A program made the position numbers and the translations under genes. This document shows, piece by piece, positions 26,074 through 34,052 of a DNA stretch of 64,000 bases; within the stretch, counting starts at the first letter, position 1, and the number at the start of each line of letters is the position of its first letter. Source of the stretch: an uncultured bacterium (lineage in GTDB: Bacteria > Actinomycetota > Coriobacteriia > Coriobacteriales > Coriobacteriaceae); assembly GCA_905215505.1 (NCBI GenBank), contig CAJMPU010000010.1, positions 10,768-74,767 of the forward strand, given 5' to 3'. Under the pieces are notes generated by a model, which had not been told where the DNA came from, did no database searches, and saw nothing but the letters and a program-made list of their open reading frames with translations.

Positions 26074-26718
26074 TTAGAAGCACCTACATTTCTCAAAGCA
26101 TCGTTAGATTAATAATGACAGACCGGATGAAGATACGTGCGACGGGGGCGAGGCGAATGGCTGAGCGGTATCGATATGCGGGTTCAACGGTATTATATTG
26201 ACCACGTAGATTATTAACTTGCATTTCTAACAGTTAAGGAGACGGGTGCTTTCCAGCACACTCCTTCGATGATGCCTTCCGCTAGTTGCTATGCCGGTTT
26301 CAGCCAACAAAGAATGTGCCCGGGCGCTCAGGTTCACCGTTAGCGTTGGCAACATATGAGATGGGCCAGACCCTTGCCGCGCGCCGATTGCGCGAGAGGT
26401 GTCGGGCTCCATGTTTATTCCACCTGCTTGTTATCAACCAGCTTCGTTCAACGTCAGACATTCAAGATGTCAGACGTCGAACCTGCGCTAAAGACGCAGC
26501 TGGGGCTACTAGTTGCCTACAATCGCTCGCGAAGCTCACCTGTTCGTGCGTGAATGTCTGACAGCTCCGTCAGACATTGTCGGACATTTGATTGTTCGAC
26601 AAATGCGCACGTGGTCGCGTTCGCAAAGATAACTGAACGGTCGATGGGTGCGTTGAGACCGGAGCAAACGGCGGATGCCAGAAAAATGGCCTCACAGAAT
26701 CGCACCCATGGTTGATAA

Positions 26719-26756
26719 AATTGACCGCCCGGGCGCAAATACCCGGGCGGTCAATT
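26719..26756. repeat. Perfect 15-bp hairpin, GC-rich
   Basis: AATTGACCGCCCGGG and its exact complement enclose an 8-base loop. It lies 60 bases past the stop of the coding fragment on its minus-strand downstream side, so it may have been that gene's terminator. Confidence 0.7.
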
Positions 26757-26816
26757 CATCCCCTCGTTCGCGATCCTGTTGGGTTTTGGGGCTTTGACAT
26801 GTTGTTGACGGATGGA

Positions 26817-26996
26817 TCAGCCGTACAGCTTGATCTCCCGGGGTTCCATGTGGTCGTCCCCCAATAAGACGTCCCTGATGTAGCCCTGCGGCAGGAACTC
26901 GACGGGCAGCACTGGGTCGTCGACGTAGCCGGGCACTGGGAGTAGGCGTGGCCTTTGGACATAGCGTGGCCGCCTGCCGGCGGTCGGACTGCCACT
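26817..26996 (-). pseudogene. C-terminal fragment of an unidentified protein
   Basis: A 59-codon minus-strand frame closes at TGA 26817-26819. It includes VPGYVDDPVLPVEFLPQG and ends GDDHMEPREIKLYG. The codon use and composition look coding, but the frame is cut by an in-frame TGA just upstream and has no start. The parent family is not recognised. Confidence 0.4.
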
Positions 26997-27071
26997 TCAG
27001 CCAAAAGCTCAGGCGCGCGCATTAAAATAATGAATATATCGCTTGATGGGCTTTTGACCAAGCATGAACAT

Positions 27072-27118
27072 CGCAGGTAAATCCGTGTACCAATTTTTGG
27101 TACACGGATTTACCTGCG
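27072..27118. repeat. Perfect 22-bp hairpin with 3-base loop
   Basis: CGCAGGTAAATCCGTGTACC plus AA, a TTT loop, then the exact complement. This is far longer than a normal terminator stem and lacks a T-tract. It lies in the gene-poor region, not beside a complete gene. Confidence 0.85.
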
Positions 27119-27234
27119 GTTTGTTGAAAGCTCTGACACGCGCTGTCGACTTCATTAAAATCGATTGCCGATCAAGTCTTCCTATATATGCGAGCCCCAA
27201 GAAACTGCGCTGTGAACCTGAGTCCTCTATCGAT

Positions 27235-27254
27235 CGGCCCGGTGCACCGGGCCG
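27235..27254. repeat. 20-bp perfect palindrome
   Basis: CGGCCCGGTGCACCGGGCCG has no loop. It lies in the gene-poor region. It could be a decayed operator or terminator; no associated gene is seen. Confidence 0.55.
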
Positions 27255-27587
27255 CTGTCCTCGAGCCGGCAACAGCTTGCCGGTCTCAAAACGTATGCCG
27301 TCCGGCACGACCGACAGCCGAGCCTTGTGCCCCACTCGAGCAGTGCCAGAACCCCGTGCCGGAACCCACGCAGACGATGGCAGGGGAATTCAGCCGCGGC
27401 CATCGAGGAGCCGACCTAGGGACGGCGCCCTCATTCCTCAATGGATTTCCGCCGCCCCTTATAGGTCTGGATTGATTTAATGCTTGATTTAATCCGGCTG
27501 AATAAGCCGACCATGGGCCGGTTGACATAATGTAAGGTAAAAGAGCAGATGCGGCCGTACGCCGGTGCGGGTGATGTGACAGAATGT

Positions 27588-27599
27588 AATACACGTATT
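27588..27599 (+). promoter_or_regulatory. Possible operator upstream of the antitoxin gene
   Basis: The dyad AATAC-AC-GTATT lies 22 bases before the ATG of a ribbon-helix-helix protein. Such antitoxins repress their own promoters at short palindromes. The assignment is from position only. Confidence 0.35.
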
Positions 27600-27621
27600 G
27601 CATCTAACCGGGAGGTGCATC

Positions 27622-27825
27622 ATGGCAACCGCCACCGCAGTCCTGAGAATCCCCGAGGACCTCTCGAACAGGTACGACCACCTGGCGAAGTCGACGGGCC
27701 GCACGAAAACCTTCTACATGACGGAGGCCCTCGCCGCGGAGATAGACAGGCTCGAATACGAGTACGGCCTCATGAATTATTCGGGAGGCGTTTGGTTGCG
27801 AGGCATGCCAGTGTGCGGGGCCTGA
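27622..27825 (+). pseudogene. Ribbon-helix-helix antitoxin, truncated, no toxin
   Basis: ATG 27622 follows GGGAGGTG. Residues 1-49 form a typical RelB/CopG-like ribbon-helix-helix: a short strand TAVLRIPED, then helices DLSNRYDHLAKSTGR and KTFYMTEALAAEIDRLEYEY. After EYGL the sequence changes to a short unrelated tail (NYSGGVWLRGM) and stops after 67 residues. The C-terminal part that would bind a toxin is absent, and the toxin gene that normally follows is missing; a lantibiotic-immunity operon lies there instead. Probably the 5' end of a deleted toxin-antitoxin pair; the DNA-binding part may still be made. Confidence 0.7.
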
Positions 27826-27829
27826 TTCG

Positions 27830-29266
27830 TCAGGCCCCGCACAGGGGGACCGCGATGGTGACCACCGCGCCGCCCGAGGGGCTGTTGGCGAGCGAGACGG
27901 AGCCCCCGTGGGCGCTCGCGGCCTCGGAGGCGACATGGAGGCCGAGCCCGTAGTGGCGGCCTCCGTCGAGCGAGGAGCGGGACGAGTCGTCTGTGAAGAG
28001 GCGCTCGCAGCCGCGTTCGAGGGCGGCGGGAGAGAAGCCCGGTCCGTCGTCGGCCACCTCGATGACGAGGTGTCCGCCCGCGACGTCGCAGGAGACCGCC
28101 ACGCGCGAGCGCGCGTGCTCGGCGGCGTTGGCCACGAGGTTCGCGGCGGCTCGCGCCAGGGCGGTTCGGTCGAGCGGGGCCTCGGGCGCGCCCGCGACAG
28201 CGGGGCCCGTGGCCGCGTCGAGCGTCACGCCTCGCGCCCGGGCGATCTGGGCGGCCTCGGCGAGGACCTGTTCGCAGAGCTCGGCCGGCCGCATGGGGGC
28301 CCTCTCCGCCCCGCCGGACCCGCGCGAAGCCTCGATGAGCAGGCGCACGTAGCCGTCGAGCCTTTCGACACCGCCGGCTATGTCGCGCGCGGCGGCCGAG
28401 AGGTCGCTGTCATTCTCGTCTTCCAGCTCCTCCGCCACGAAGTCGGCGTTGGCGCGCAGCACGGTGAGCGGCGTCTTGAGGTCGTGGGCGAGCGACGCCA
28501 TCTGCTCGCGCTGCCCCCGCTCCGCGGCCCAGCGGGCCTCGAGCGACTCGGCGAGGGAGGCCCGCATGGCGTCCATCGCGGCGAGGACGTCGTTCACCTC
28601 ACGCACGTTGGTGCTGCCGACCGCGAAGTCGAGCTCCCCCGCGCCGACGCGCCCCGCCGCCTCCGCGAGCGGCGCCATCTTGCGCGAGATCACGCGGCTC
28701 GCGCGGCGCGCCACGAGCGCGAGCGCGAGCGCGCTTCCCGCCGCAGCGCCGACGAGCATGAGGTTCTGCGGGTTAGGAAGCAGGCCGGCGAGGTCGCGCG
28801 AGACCCACTGCGGCAGGTACTCGCTGATGAGTGCGCAGGCCCCGCCGTCCTTGAGCGGGAACGCGGCGTAGGTGAGGCCCGAACCCCCGCCCTCGATCTT
28901 CACTGTGCCCGGTTCCGCGGCGAGTGCCGTACGGGCCATTTCCTTCGCGTCCTCGAGCCGCGTGCCCTCGAGGTCTGTCATCAGCACGTATCCGTCCTTG
29001 TTCAGGATGAGGTAGCGGTACGCCGTCGGCACGTCCTGCTGCCCGCAGACGCCGTCGCGTCCCAGGCCCTCCGCGACCTCGCGAACATTGGCCGGCCCCC
29101 AGCTTGCCTCGTAGACGATGCCCGCGTTGATCGCCACGGAGAGCACCATGAACGAGGCGAGCCACGCCGTGGCGACCGCCGCGAACGCGTAGGCGAAGTA
29201 GCGCGCGATGACGAAGGAGAGTGGCATGCCCCCGCGACCTCGCGCCCCGATCTTCAGAGCTGCCAC
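27830..29266 (-). CDS. HAMP-containing sensor histidine kinase
   Basis: Membrane sensor of a two-component system. Two helices (about 18-50 and 168-188) flank an extracytoplasmic domain of ~115 residues. Then come a HAMP-like linker, a HisKA helix with SLAHDLKTPLTV (phospho-accepting His 261) and an ATPase domain with N box NLVANAAEHA, G1 DDGPGFS and G2 YGLGLHVASE. The GTG start at 29266 overlaps the end of the response regulator; ATG 29227 is an alternative. Very GC-rich. It sits downstream of a lantibiotic-immunity-like ABC operon and likely senses the peptide that the transporter handles. Confidence 0.9.
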   Translation of the reverse strand: MAALKIGARGRGGMPLSFVIARYFAYAFAAVATAWLASFMVLSVAINAGIVYEASWGPANVREVAEGLGRDGVCGQQDVPTAYRYLILNKDGYVLMTDLEGTRLEDAKEMARTALAAEPGTVKIEGGGSGLTYAAFPLKDGGACALISEYLPQWVSRDLAGLLPNPQNLMLVGAAAGSALALALVARRASRVISRKMAPLAEAAGRVGAGELDFAVGSTNVREVNDVLAAMDAMRASLAESLEARWAAERGQREQMASLAHDLKTPLTVLRANADFVAEELEDENDSDLSAAARDIAGGVERLDGYVRLLIEASRGSGGAERAPMRPAELCEQVLAEAAQIARARGVTLDAATGPAVAGAPEAPLDRTALARAAANLVANAAEHARSRVAVSCDVAGGHLVIEVADDGPGFSPAALERGCERLFTDDSSRSSLDGGRHYGLGLHVASEAASAHGGSVSLANSPSGGAVVTIAVPLCGA

Positions 29267-29916
29267 TTGTACCCCATCCCCCAGACGGTCGCGATCGGAT
29301 CGGCGCCGGCCTCGGAGAGTTTCCTCCGGGCACGGCTGACCTGCATGGATATGGCCGCGTCGTCGGCGTCGCTCTCCCAGCCGAGCACCGCCTCGCGTAT
29401 CTGCGCGCGGCTCATGACCTGCCCGGGGTGGCGCGCGAGGTACTCGCAGATGGCGTACTCGGTGGGCGTGAGCGGCACGGTCTCGCCGCCCACGGCGAGG
29501 TCGCGCGCCCCGAGGTCGATCCGCACCTCCCCGAAGGAGAGAGCGTGCGAGCGCGGCCGGCGCTCACGGCGTAGATGGGCCGCGACCTTGGCGCGCAGTT
29601 CCGCGGCACCGAAGGGCTTGCGGACGTAGTCGTCGGCGCCCAGGCCGTAGCCGGCCACGGCATCCTCCTCGGCCACGCGCGCGGTCAGGAAGACGATGGG
29701 CCCGTCGAAGTCCGGGCGGATCTGCCGCACGAGCTCGAAGCCGTCGAGCCCCGGCATCATGACGTCGCAGAGCACGAGGTCGAAGCGCGAGAGGTCCATC
29801 CCCGGGACCGCCGTCGGGTCCGTCGCCCTGACGACCTCATGGCCGTCGCGGCCGAGGACGCGCGCGAGCGCGTCGAGGATAGCCCGTTCATCATCCACTG
29901 CCAGTATCCTCGCCAT
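29254..29916 (-). CDS. OmpR-family response regulator
   Basis: Receiver domain with acidic pocket VDDE and phospho-acceptor Asp 51 in CDVMMPG, then T, K landmarks FLTARV and VRKPFG. The C-terminal winged helix contains PLTPTEYAICEYLARHPG and ends in GMGYKWQL. AGGAGG precedes the ATG. It overlaps the histidine kinase gene by 13 bases. It probably activates the divergently placed or upstream ABC genes in the same direction; no operator was identified. Confidence 0.93.
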   Translation of the reverse strand: MARILAVDDERAILDALARVLGRDGHEVVRATDPTAVPGMDLSRFDLVLCDVMMPGLDGFELVRQIRPDFDGPIVFLTARVAEEDAVAGYGLGADDYVRKPFGAAELRAKVAAHLRRERRPRSHALSFGEVRIDLGARDLAVGGETVPLTPTEYAICEYLARHPGQVMSRAQIREAVLGWESDADDAAISMQVSRARRKLSEAGADPIATVWGMGYKWQL

Positions 29917-29961
29917 GTTCGACCTCCTGAAACTCTCGTCGGAATTGTACTAGCGCCGCAC

Positions 29962-30144
29962 TCAGCGGTCCAGAGCCCTGCGCGCAGCCGCGGGCGCCAA
30001 CATGACGATCTCAGGGTTGGGCAGCACGCAGTCGGCGATCGAGCGCAGCGCCGAACCCCAGCCGGCGTCGAGCAGGGCATTCCCGCCCAGGACAAACGCT
30101 GCGGAGAGGGGGACGAGCACGGCGGCGAGCGGCTTCCTATGCAT
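29962..30144 (-). CDS. Small hydrophobic protein overlapping the permease gene
   Basis: 60 residues beginning with MHRKPLAAVLVPLSAAFVLGG, a basic start and one hydrophobic helix that could also be a signal sequence. ATG 30144 overlaps the end of the upstream permease gene by eight bases, with GGGAAGG before it. Overlap and composition suggest a real, translationally coupled gene. No family recognised. Confidence 0.5.
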   Translation of the reverse strand: MHRKPLAAVLVPLSAAFVLGGNALLDAGWGSALRSIADCVLPNPEIVMLAPAAARRALDR

Positions 30145-30952
30145 CTGCCTTCCCGTCCTCGAAGCGGCAGAACCAGGCGAGAAGGACGGCGGCGGCTGCC
30201 AGGGTGAGCACGAGGCCAGCGAGCGCAGTCGTGAGGAGTGGGCCCGCCGCGCGTACGGCGTCGATGAAGGCCTCCACCCCGAGCGACCCCAAGCGCGCGG
30301 GCCAGGCGAGCGGCACCCAGCTCAGGGGCGTCGCCAGGGCACCGGTGAGCTCGCCGGTCATGAGACCGTGCGCAAGTCCGCCCACTGAGAAGAACGCGAG
30401 GAGCATCCCCGCCGCGCCGGCGCCGATGGTGGCGTTGCGGCCGAGGCGCAGGGCCACGCCGAGCCCCAGCGCGTAGAGGGGCAGGCTGCCCAGCACGATG
30501 CCCGCCCAGGCGGCCGCAAGCGGAGCGGGCCCGAGCGGCAGGCGCCCGGCGACGGCGAGCACGGCCCCGAAAACGCCGAGCGCCACGGCCAGCGCGCCCG
30601 CGCCGAGCGCCGCAAGGGCGAGCAGCTTCGCCGCGACGGCGCGCCCGCGCGAGGGGACCGCCGTGAGGTTGGCGAGGCGCCCGGCAGCGCGCTCCTCGTC
30701 CACGGCGAGCCCGCAGACGATGGCGGACATGAGCGGCATGAGGGCGCCGAGGAACTGGGCATAGGCGTCCGCGCCCAGCGCCGGGTCCCATCGGGTTACG
30801 GAGAAGTACTCGCCGCAGGCAAGACCGGCTGCCAGGCCGCAGGCGAGGTGCACCGCCGAGAGCGGGGAGCGCGCCAGGCGCAGGGCCTCGGAGAGCAGGG
30901 CCCGCGGGAGAGTCATGCGCGGCGTCGGGTCGGAGAGTCGTGTCATGGCCAT
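30137..30952 (-). CDS. Lantibiotic-immunity-type ABC permease (LanG/MutG-like)
   Basis: 271 residues, six predicted helices, ABC-2 type permease. The ATG overlaps the stop of the first permease gene (TGATG). Features: a cytoplasmic LLSEALRLARSPLSAVHL start, TAVPSRGRAVAAKLLALAA after the second helix. The ATPase-permease-permease order with a two-component system matches LanFEG self-protection modules. Very Ala- and Leu-rich with high GC. No lantibiotic precursor or modification genes are present in the window. Confidence 0.82.
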   Translation of the reverse strand: MAMTRLSDPTPRMTLPRALLSEALRLARSPLSAVHLACGLAAGLACGEYFSVTRWDPALGADAYAQFLGALMPLMSAIVCGLAVDEERAAGRLANLTAVPSRGRAVAAKLLALAALGAGALAVALGVFGAVLAVAGRLPLGPAPLAAAWAGIVLGSLPLYALGLGVALRLGRNATIGAGAAGMLLAFFSVGGLAHGLMTGELTGALATPLSWVPLAWPARLGSLGVEAFIDAVRAAGPLLTTALAGLVLTLAAAAVLLAWFCRFEDGKADA

Positions 30953-31722
30953 CACCTCTCCTCGGAGCGCGCGAACCAGGCCGCGCCCGCCGCCGTGAGC
31001 GCGGCGAACGCGAGCGCGCAGACCGCAAGGCCCGCCAGCGTGAGCATGCCGTCCGCCGTGAGCGCCCCGCCGAGCGCCATGTCCGCCGCGAGCGGCTCGC
31101 CGCTCGGCAGCACGGGAATGAAGCTCGTGGGGATGACCATGCTCGCCGACGGCGGAAAGAGCTGCGGCAGCGGCATCAGCGACCAGGCGAACCCACCCAC
31201 GAGCTGCGCGGCGAGCGGGCAGAAGATGCCCGCGAGCATGCCGAGCCGCGCCGTGAGGAAGAGCCCTGCGGGGATCATCCACGCCGCGGTCACCGTGTTG
31301 GCGAGCGCGCAGAGGAGCATCGTGAGCGTGCCCGCGGCCGTGAGGCCCTGCGAGGAGAACGCCGATCCCGCGAGGTAGATGCCGAAAACCACGAGGTTCG
31401 AGAGCGTGCAGAGCGCGAGGCACCAGAGCGCCTTGGCCCACCAGGCGCGCCCGAGCGGGAAGCCCAGGCCCAGAAGCCCCCGCATCCGCGTGCGAGCATC
31501 AGCCCGCGCGACGCACGCCACCACGAGCGAGAGGCACACGGGCAGGAAGAGCGCGTACCAGTAGTTCCATGCGCTGAAGATCTGCACGCCCCGGTAGGGC
31601 ATCGCGCCGAGCAGCGGCATCGGCAGCGCCATGAGCACGGCCAGGCGAACCGGTGCCGCGTGGCGCGACTTCAGGGCCTCGGCGCGCAGGGCCGCGAGCA
31701 GGCCGCCTTTCTCACCCGTCAT
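30952..31722 (-). CDS. Lantibiotic-immunity-type ABC permease (LanE/MutE-like)
   Basis: 256 residues with about six helices. The N-terminal RAEALKSRHAAPVRLAVLMA and the FSAWNYWYALFLPVCLSLV helix resemble LanE-type permeases. The start overlaps the end of the ATPase gene by four bases, and its stop overlaps the second permease. It is predicted to form a heteromeric channel with the second permease to expel lantibiotics or related peptides from the membrane. Confidence 0.82.
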   Translation of the reverse strand: MTGEKGGLLAALRAEALKSRHAAPVRLAVLMALPMPLLGAMPYRGVQIFSAWNYWYALFLPVCLSLVVACVARADARTRMRGLLGLGFPLGRAWWAKALWCLALCTLSNLVVFGIYLAGSAFSSQGLTAAGTLTMLLCALANTVTAAWMIPAGLFLTARLGMLAGIFCPLAAQLVGGFAWSLMPLPQLFPPSASMVIPTSFIPVLPSGEPLAADMALGGALTADGMLTLAGLAVCALAFAALTAAGAAWFARSEER

Positions 31723-32447
31723 GCCGCCACCTCCCCGCGCGCTCGTCGCCCTTCCCGACAGAAGCTCATGAAGAGTTCCTCGAGGTCCTGCCCGGGACGA
31801 AGCGCATCCTCGTAGGCGAGGCGCCCCCCGCAGATGATGCCGATGGTGTCCGCCATCTGCTGCACCTCGGAGAGGATGTGGCTCGAGACGATCACCGTCG
31901 TACCCGCCGCCGCGAAGCCGCGGATCTGGTCGCGCAGCTCCTCGATGCCGATGGGGTCGAGGCCGTTGGTGGGCTCGTCGAGCACGAGCAGGCGTGGCCG
32001 GGCGATCAGCGCCAGCGCGAGCCCCAGGCGCTGCCGCATGCCCATCGAGAAGCGCCCGGTGCGCTTCTTCCCGGTGTCCGCGAGGTCCACGGCGGCGAGC
32101 ACCTCATCTATGCGGCTCTCGGGAAGGCCCAGCAGCGTGGTGCGCACGCGCAGGTTCTCGCGCGCGGTGAGGTTGGGGTAGAGCGGCGCCTCCTCGATGA
32201 GGCTGCCGATTGCGTAGAGGTCCTCGCGGCGCCAGGCGTGCCCGGCAAAGAGGATCTCCCCGGCCGTCGGCCGCAGCATCCCGCAGATCATCTTGAGCGT
32301 TGTCGACTTGCCGGCGCCGTTGGGACCGAGCAGCCCGTACACCTCGCCCTCGCGGATATGAAGGCTCACGTCGGCCACGGCGTCCTGCGCCTGGTCGCCG
32401 CGGCCGAAGCGCTTGGTGAGCCCGCGCGTCTCGAGCATGTAACCCAT
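31719..32447 (-). CDS. Lantibiotic-immunity-type ABC transporter ATPase (LanF-like)
   Basis: ATPase of the same transporter. Walker A GPNGAGKSTT (about residue 40), Q loop IEEAPLYPNLTA, which is the E-loop variant typical of lantibiotic ABC proteins (Glu where Gln is usual), signature FSMGMRQRLGLA and Walker B LLVLDEPTNGLD. GAAAGG precedes ATG 32447. It heads the - strand operon ATPase, permease, permease, small protein, response regulator, kinase. The E-loop supports assignment to the BcrA/LanF group. Confidence 0.9.
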   Translation of the reverse strand: MGYMLETRGLTKRFGRGDQAQDAVADVSLHIREGEVYGLLGPNGAGKSTTLKMICGMLRPTAGEILFAGHAWRREDLYAIGSLIEEAPLYPNLTARENLRVRTTLLGLPESRIDEVLAAVDLADTGKKRTGRFSMGMRQRLGLALALIARPRLLVLDEPTNGLDPIGIEELRDQIRGFAAAGTTVIVSSHILSEVQQMADTIGIICGGRLAYEDALRPGQDLEELFMSFCREGRRARGEVAA

Positions 32448-32657
32448 GGGTTTATCCTTTCTCTTCCGGGCGCGCGGGCCGAGTCGCCGTGCCCGCGCGC
32501 CTTACCTTTCGGGTTCACCATCCATGGTGGGGCGCGTTTCTAACGAAGCCGTAACGTCCGTTGGGCTCTTTTGGCGCCAACCCTTCTCGACCCGCACATC
32601 ATGATTAATTTGCTTAAGGCAACAACTTTCCCGATCGATGTAATCACCGAATCAAAA

Positions 32658-32716
32658 CGTGTACATCACCCTCCAAAACCGACTTTTATCGGCATGTTTG
32701 GAGGCTGATGTACACG
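32658..32716. repeat. Intergenic inverted repeat (TCAAAAC type)
   Basis: CGTGTACATCA-C-CCTCCAAA at the left pairs with TTTGGAGG-C-TGATGTACACG at the right, one central mismatch, enclosing about 19 bases with a further small dyad. It is preceded by TCAAAA. It marks the right edge of the variable region, ahead of the PgsA-like gene. Confidence 0.75.
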
Positions 32717-32843
32717 AATGTGAAATCCACCGCCGCCCAAAAGCGCCTTCCTCATGTCTGGACTCTCTATGCTTACGCTGGATAGACATCGCCGGAACGG
32801 GTATAGTATCGAAAGTTTTGTCGTTAACCAGCGGGGGAGTCCT

Positions 32844-33548
32844 GTGGGCATCAAAAAGAAGATCAAAAAGGAGCTTATCGGCACTTCCGATTACCCGTCG
32901 AATAAGATCTTTACGATCTCCAATTTCATCACCTTTACGCGCCTGATCCTCACCCTGGTATTTCTGTACCTGTTTGTGACGGATAACAACCGCGTCATCG
33001 CCATCGTTATCTACGCCGTTGCCGCCTCTACCGACTGGATGGACGGTCAGATCGCCCGCATGACCAAGACGGTCTCGTGGCTCGGCAAGGTCATGGATCC
33101 CATCTGCGACCGTGCGCTGCTGTTCACCGGCGTACTTGGGCTGGTGGTCCGCGGAGAGCTGCCCATCTGGGTCTGCGTGCTCATTATTGGCCGCGACATC
33201 TATCTGGGCATCGGCACGCTTATCGTTCGTCATTATCACCGTCGCCCCATCGATGTCGTCTTTCCCGGAAAGATTGCCACTGCACTGCTCATGACCGGCT
33301 TCTCGCTCATGCTGCTCGGGTTCCCCGTTATTGACGGCCTGCATCTTTTACCTTCAACCCTTACGGCCTTCCCGGGCCTCAACGGAAGCTCGGTGCCCCT
33401 CGGCATCTTCTTTGTGTACGGCGGCGTGATCTTCTCCATGCTCACGGCTGTCATCTATTCCATTAAGGGCGGAGTGGCCATTAAACAGGCTCTCGCGCAT
33501 CCCGAGGACGAGGACATCGACTTTCTGAACCCCGAAATCGAAGACTGA
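32844..33548 (+). CDS. CDP-alcohol phosphatidyltransferase (PgsA2-like)
   Basis: Membrane enzyme that transfers a phosphatidyl group from CDP-diacylglycerol to an alcohol. The family signature DWMDGQIARMTKTVSWLGKV, closing MDPICD (D-x2-DG-x2-AR-x8-G-x3-D-x3-D), is complete. About five helices. GTG 32844 is chosen for the GGGGGAG upstream and because the frame before it is not conserved in style. Followed by FHA and MerR genes, the same order as pgsA2-garA-Rv1828 in mycobacteria. The acceptor alcohol is not known; a second pgsA is at 53759. Confidence 0.88.
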   Translation: MGIKKKIKKELIGTSDYPSNKIFTISNFITFTRLILTLVFLYLFVTDNNRVIAIVIYAVAASTDWMDGQIARMTKTVSWLGKVMDPICDRALLFTGVLGLVVRGELPIWVCVLIIGRDIYLGIGTLIVRHYHRRPIDVVFPGKIATALLMTGFSLMLLGFPVIDGLHLLPSTLTAFPGLNGSSVPLGIFFVYGGVIFSMLTAVIYSIKGGVAIKQALAHPEDEDIDFLNPEIED

Positions 33549-33614
33549 TTCGTTGGGGTATGATTACGTACGGTTCATTATTTGCGGCACGTCCGCGATA
33601 AGTTAGGGGTTGTC

Positions 33615-34049
33615 ATGGACAACATGGTTAATAATATGCCTCAGAATGATAAGACTGCTGACGCTACCTGCGTATTCCGCGTGCCTTCAAGCGACGTCAC
33701 CGTTCCCGACCTCATGGCCAACGTGCGCATCACCGCCCCCGTTCTGTCCATCGTCAAGGGTCCGCAGACTGGTGCCGCCTTTGAGCTCGAGGACGACGTG
33801 ACCACCATCGGCCGCGATCCTGCAAACGGCATCTTCCTCAATGACATGACCGTTTCGCGCAGCCACGCGCGCATTATTCGCGAGGGCCTCGGCGCTCGCA
33901 TCGAGGATCTGGGTTCGCTCAATGGCACCTGGGTCGACGGTGCCATCGTCAACGCGGCCCCGCTGCACGACGGTTCTTCCGTCCAGATCGGTACGTTTAC
34001 GCTCATCTACCACGAGAGCACGCCGGAGCGCATCGAAACCGGTGAGTAG
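33615..34049 (+). CDS. FHA-domain protein, GarA/OdhI-like
   Basis: 144 residues. The C-terminal FHA domain has TTIGRDPANGIFLNDMTVSR, then SHARI and LNGTWVDG. The N-terminal ~45 residues include ATCVFRV, which resembles the phosphorylation motif ETTSVFR of GarA/OdhI, where a Ser/Thr kinase phosphorylates Thr and the FHA domain then binds its own tail. Only one of the two Thr is kept here. AGGGG precedes ATG 33615. In mycobacteria and corynebacteria the homologue switches 2-oxoglutarate metabolism; here the target is unknown. Confidence 0.87.
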   Translation: MDNMVNNMPQNDKTADATCVFRVPSSDVTVPDLMANVRITAPVLSIVKGPQTGAAFELEDDVTTIGRDPANGIFLNDMTVSRSHARIIREGLGARIEDLGSLNGTWVDGAIVNAAPLHDGSSVQIGTFTLIYHESTPERIETGE

Positions 34050-34052
34050 GGC

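Larger units (their letters stand above)
26074..27587. other. Gene-poor, palindrome-rich region
   Basis: 1.5 kb with no intact gene. It holds one coding fragment (26817-26996), several strong palindromes (26719-26756, 27072-27118, 27235-27254) and a cluster of GTCAGAC boxes, for example the hairpin AATGTCTGAC-AGCTCC-GTCAGACATT near 26552-26577. Base composition differs from both neighbours. It looks like the residue of deleted genes between two acquired segments. Confidence 0.55.

Noticed and set aside
27064..27480. 138-codon + frame in the gene-poor region
   Set aside because: It runs through the 22-bp hairpin and palindromes, has no ribosome-binding site, and has Pro/Arg/Ser-rich random composition.
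27908..29629. 573-codon + strand frame across the histidine kinase and response regulator
   Set aside because: Arg/Gly/His-rich shadow of two genes with complete catalytic motifs on the other strand.
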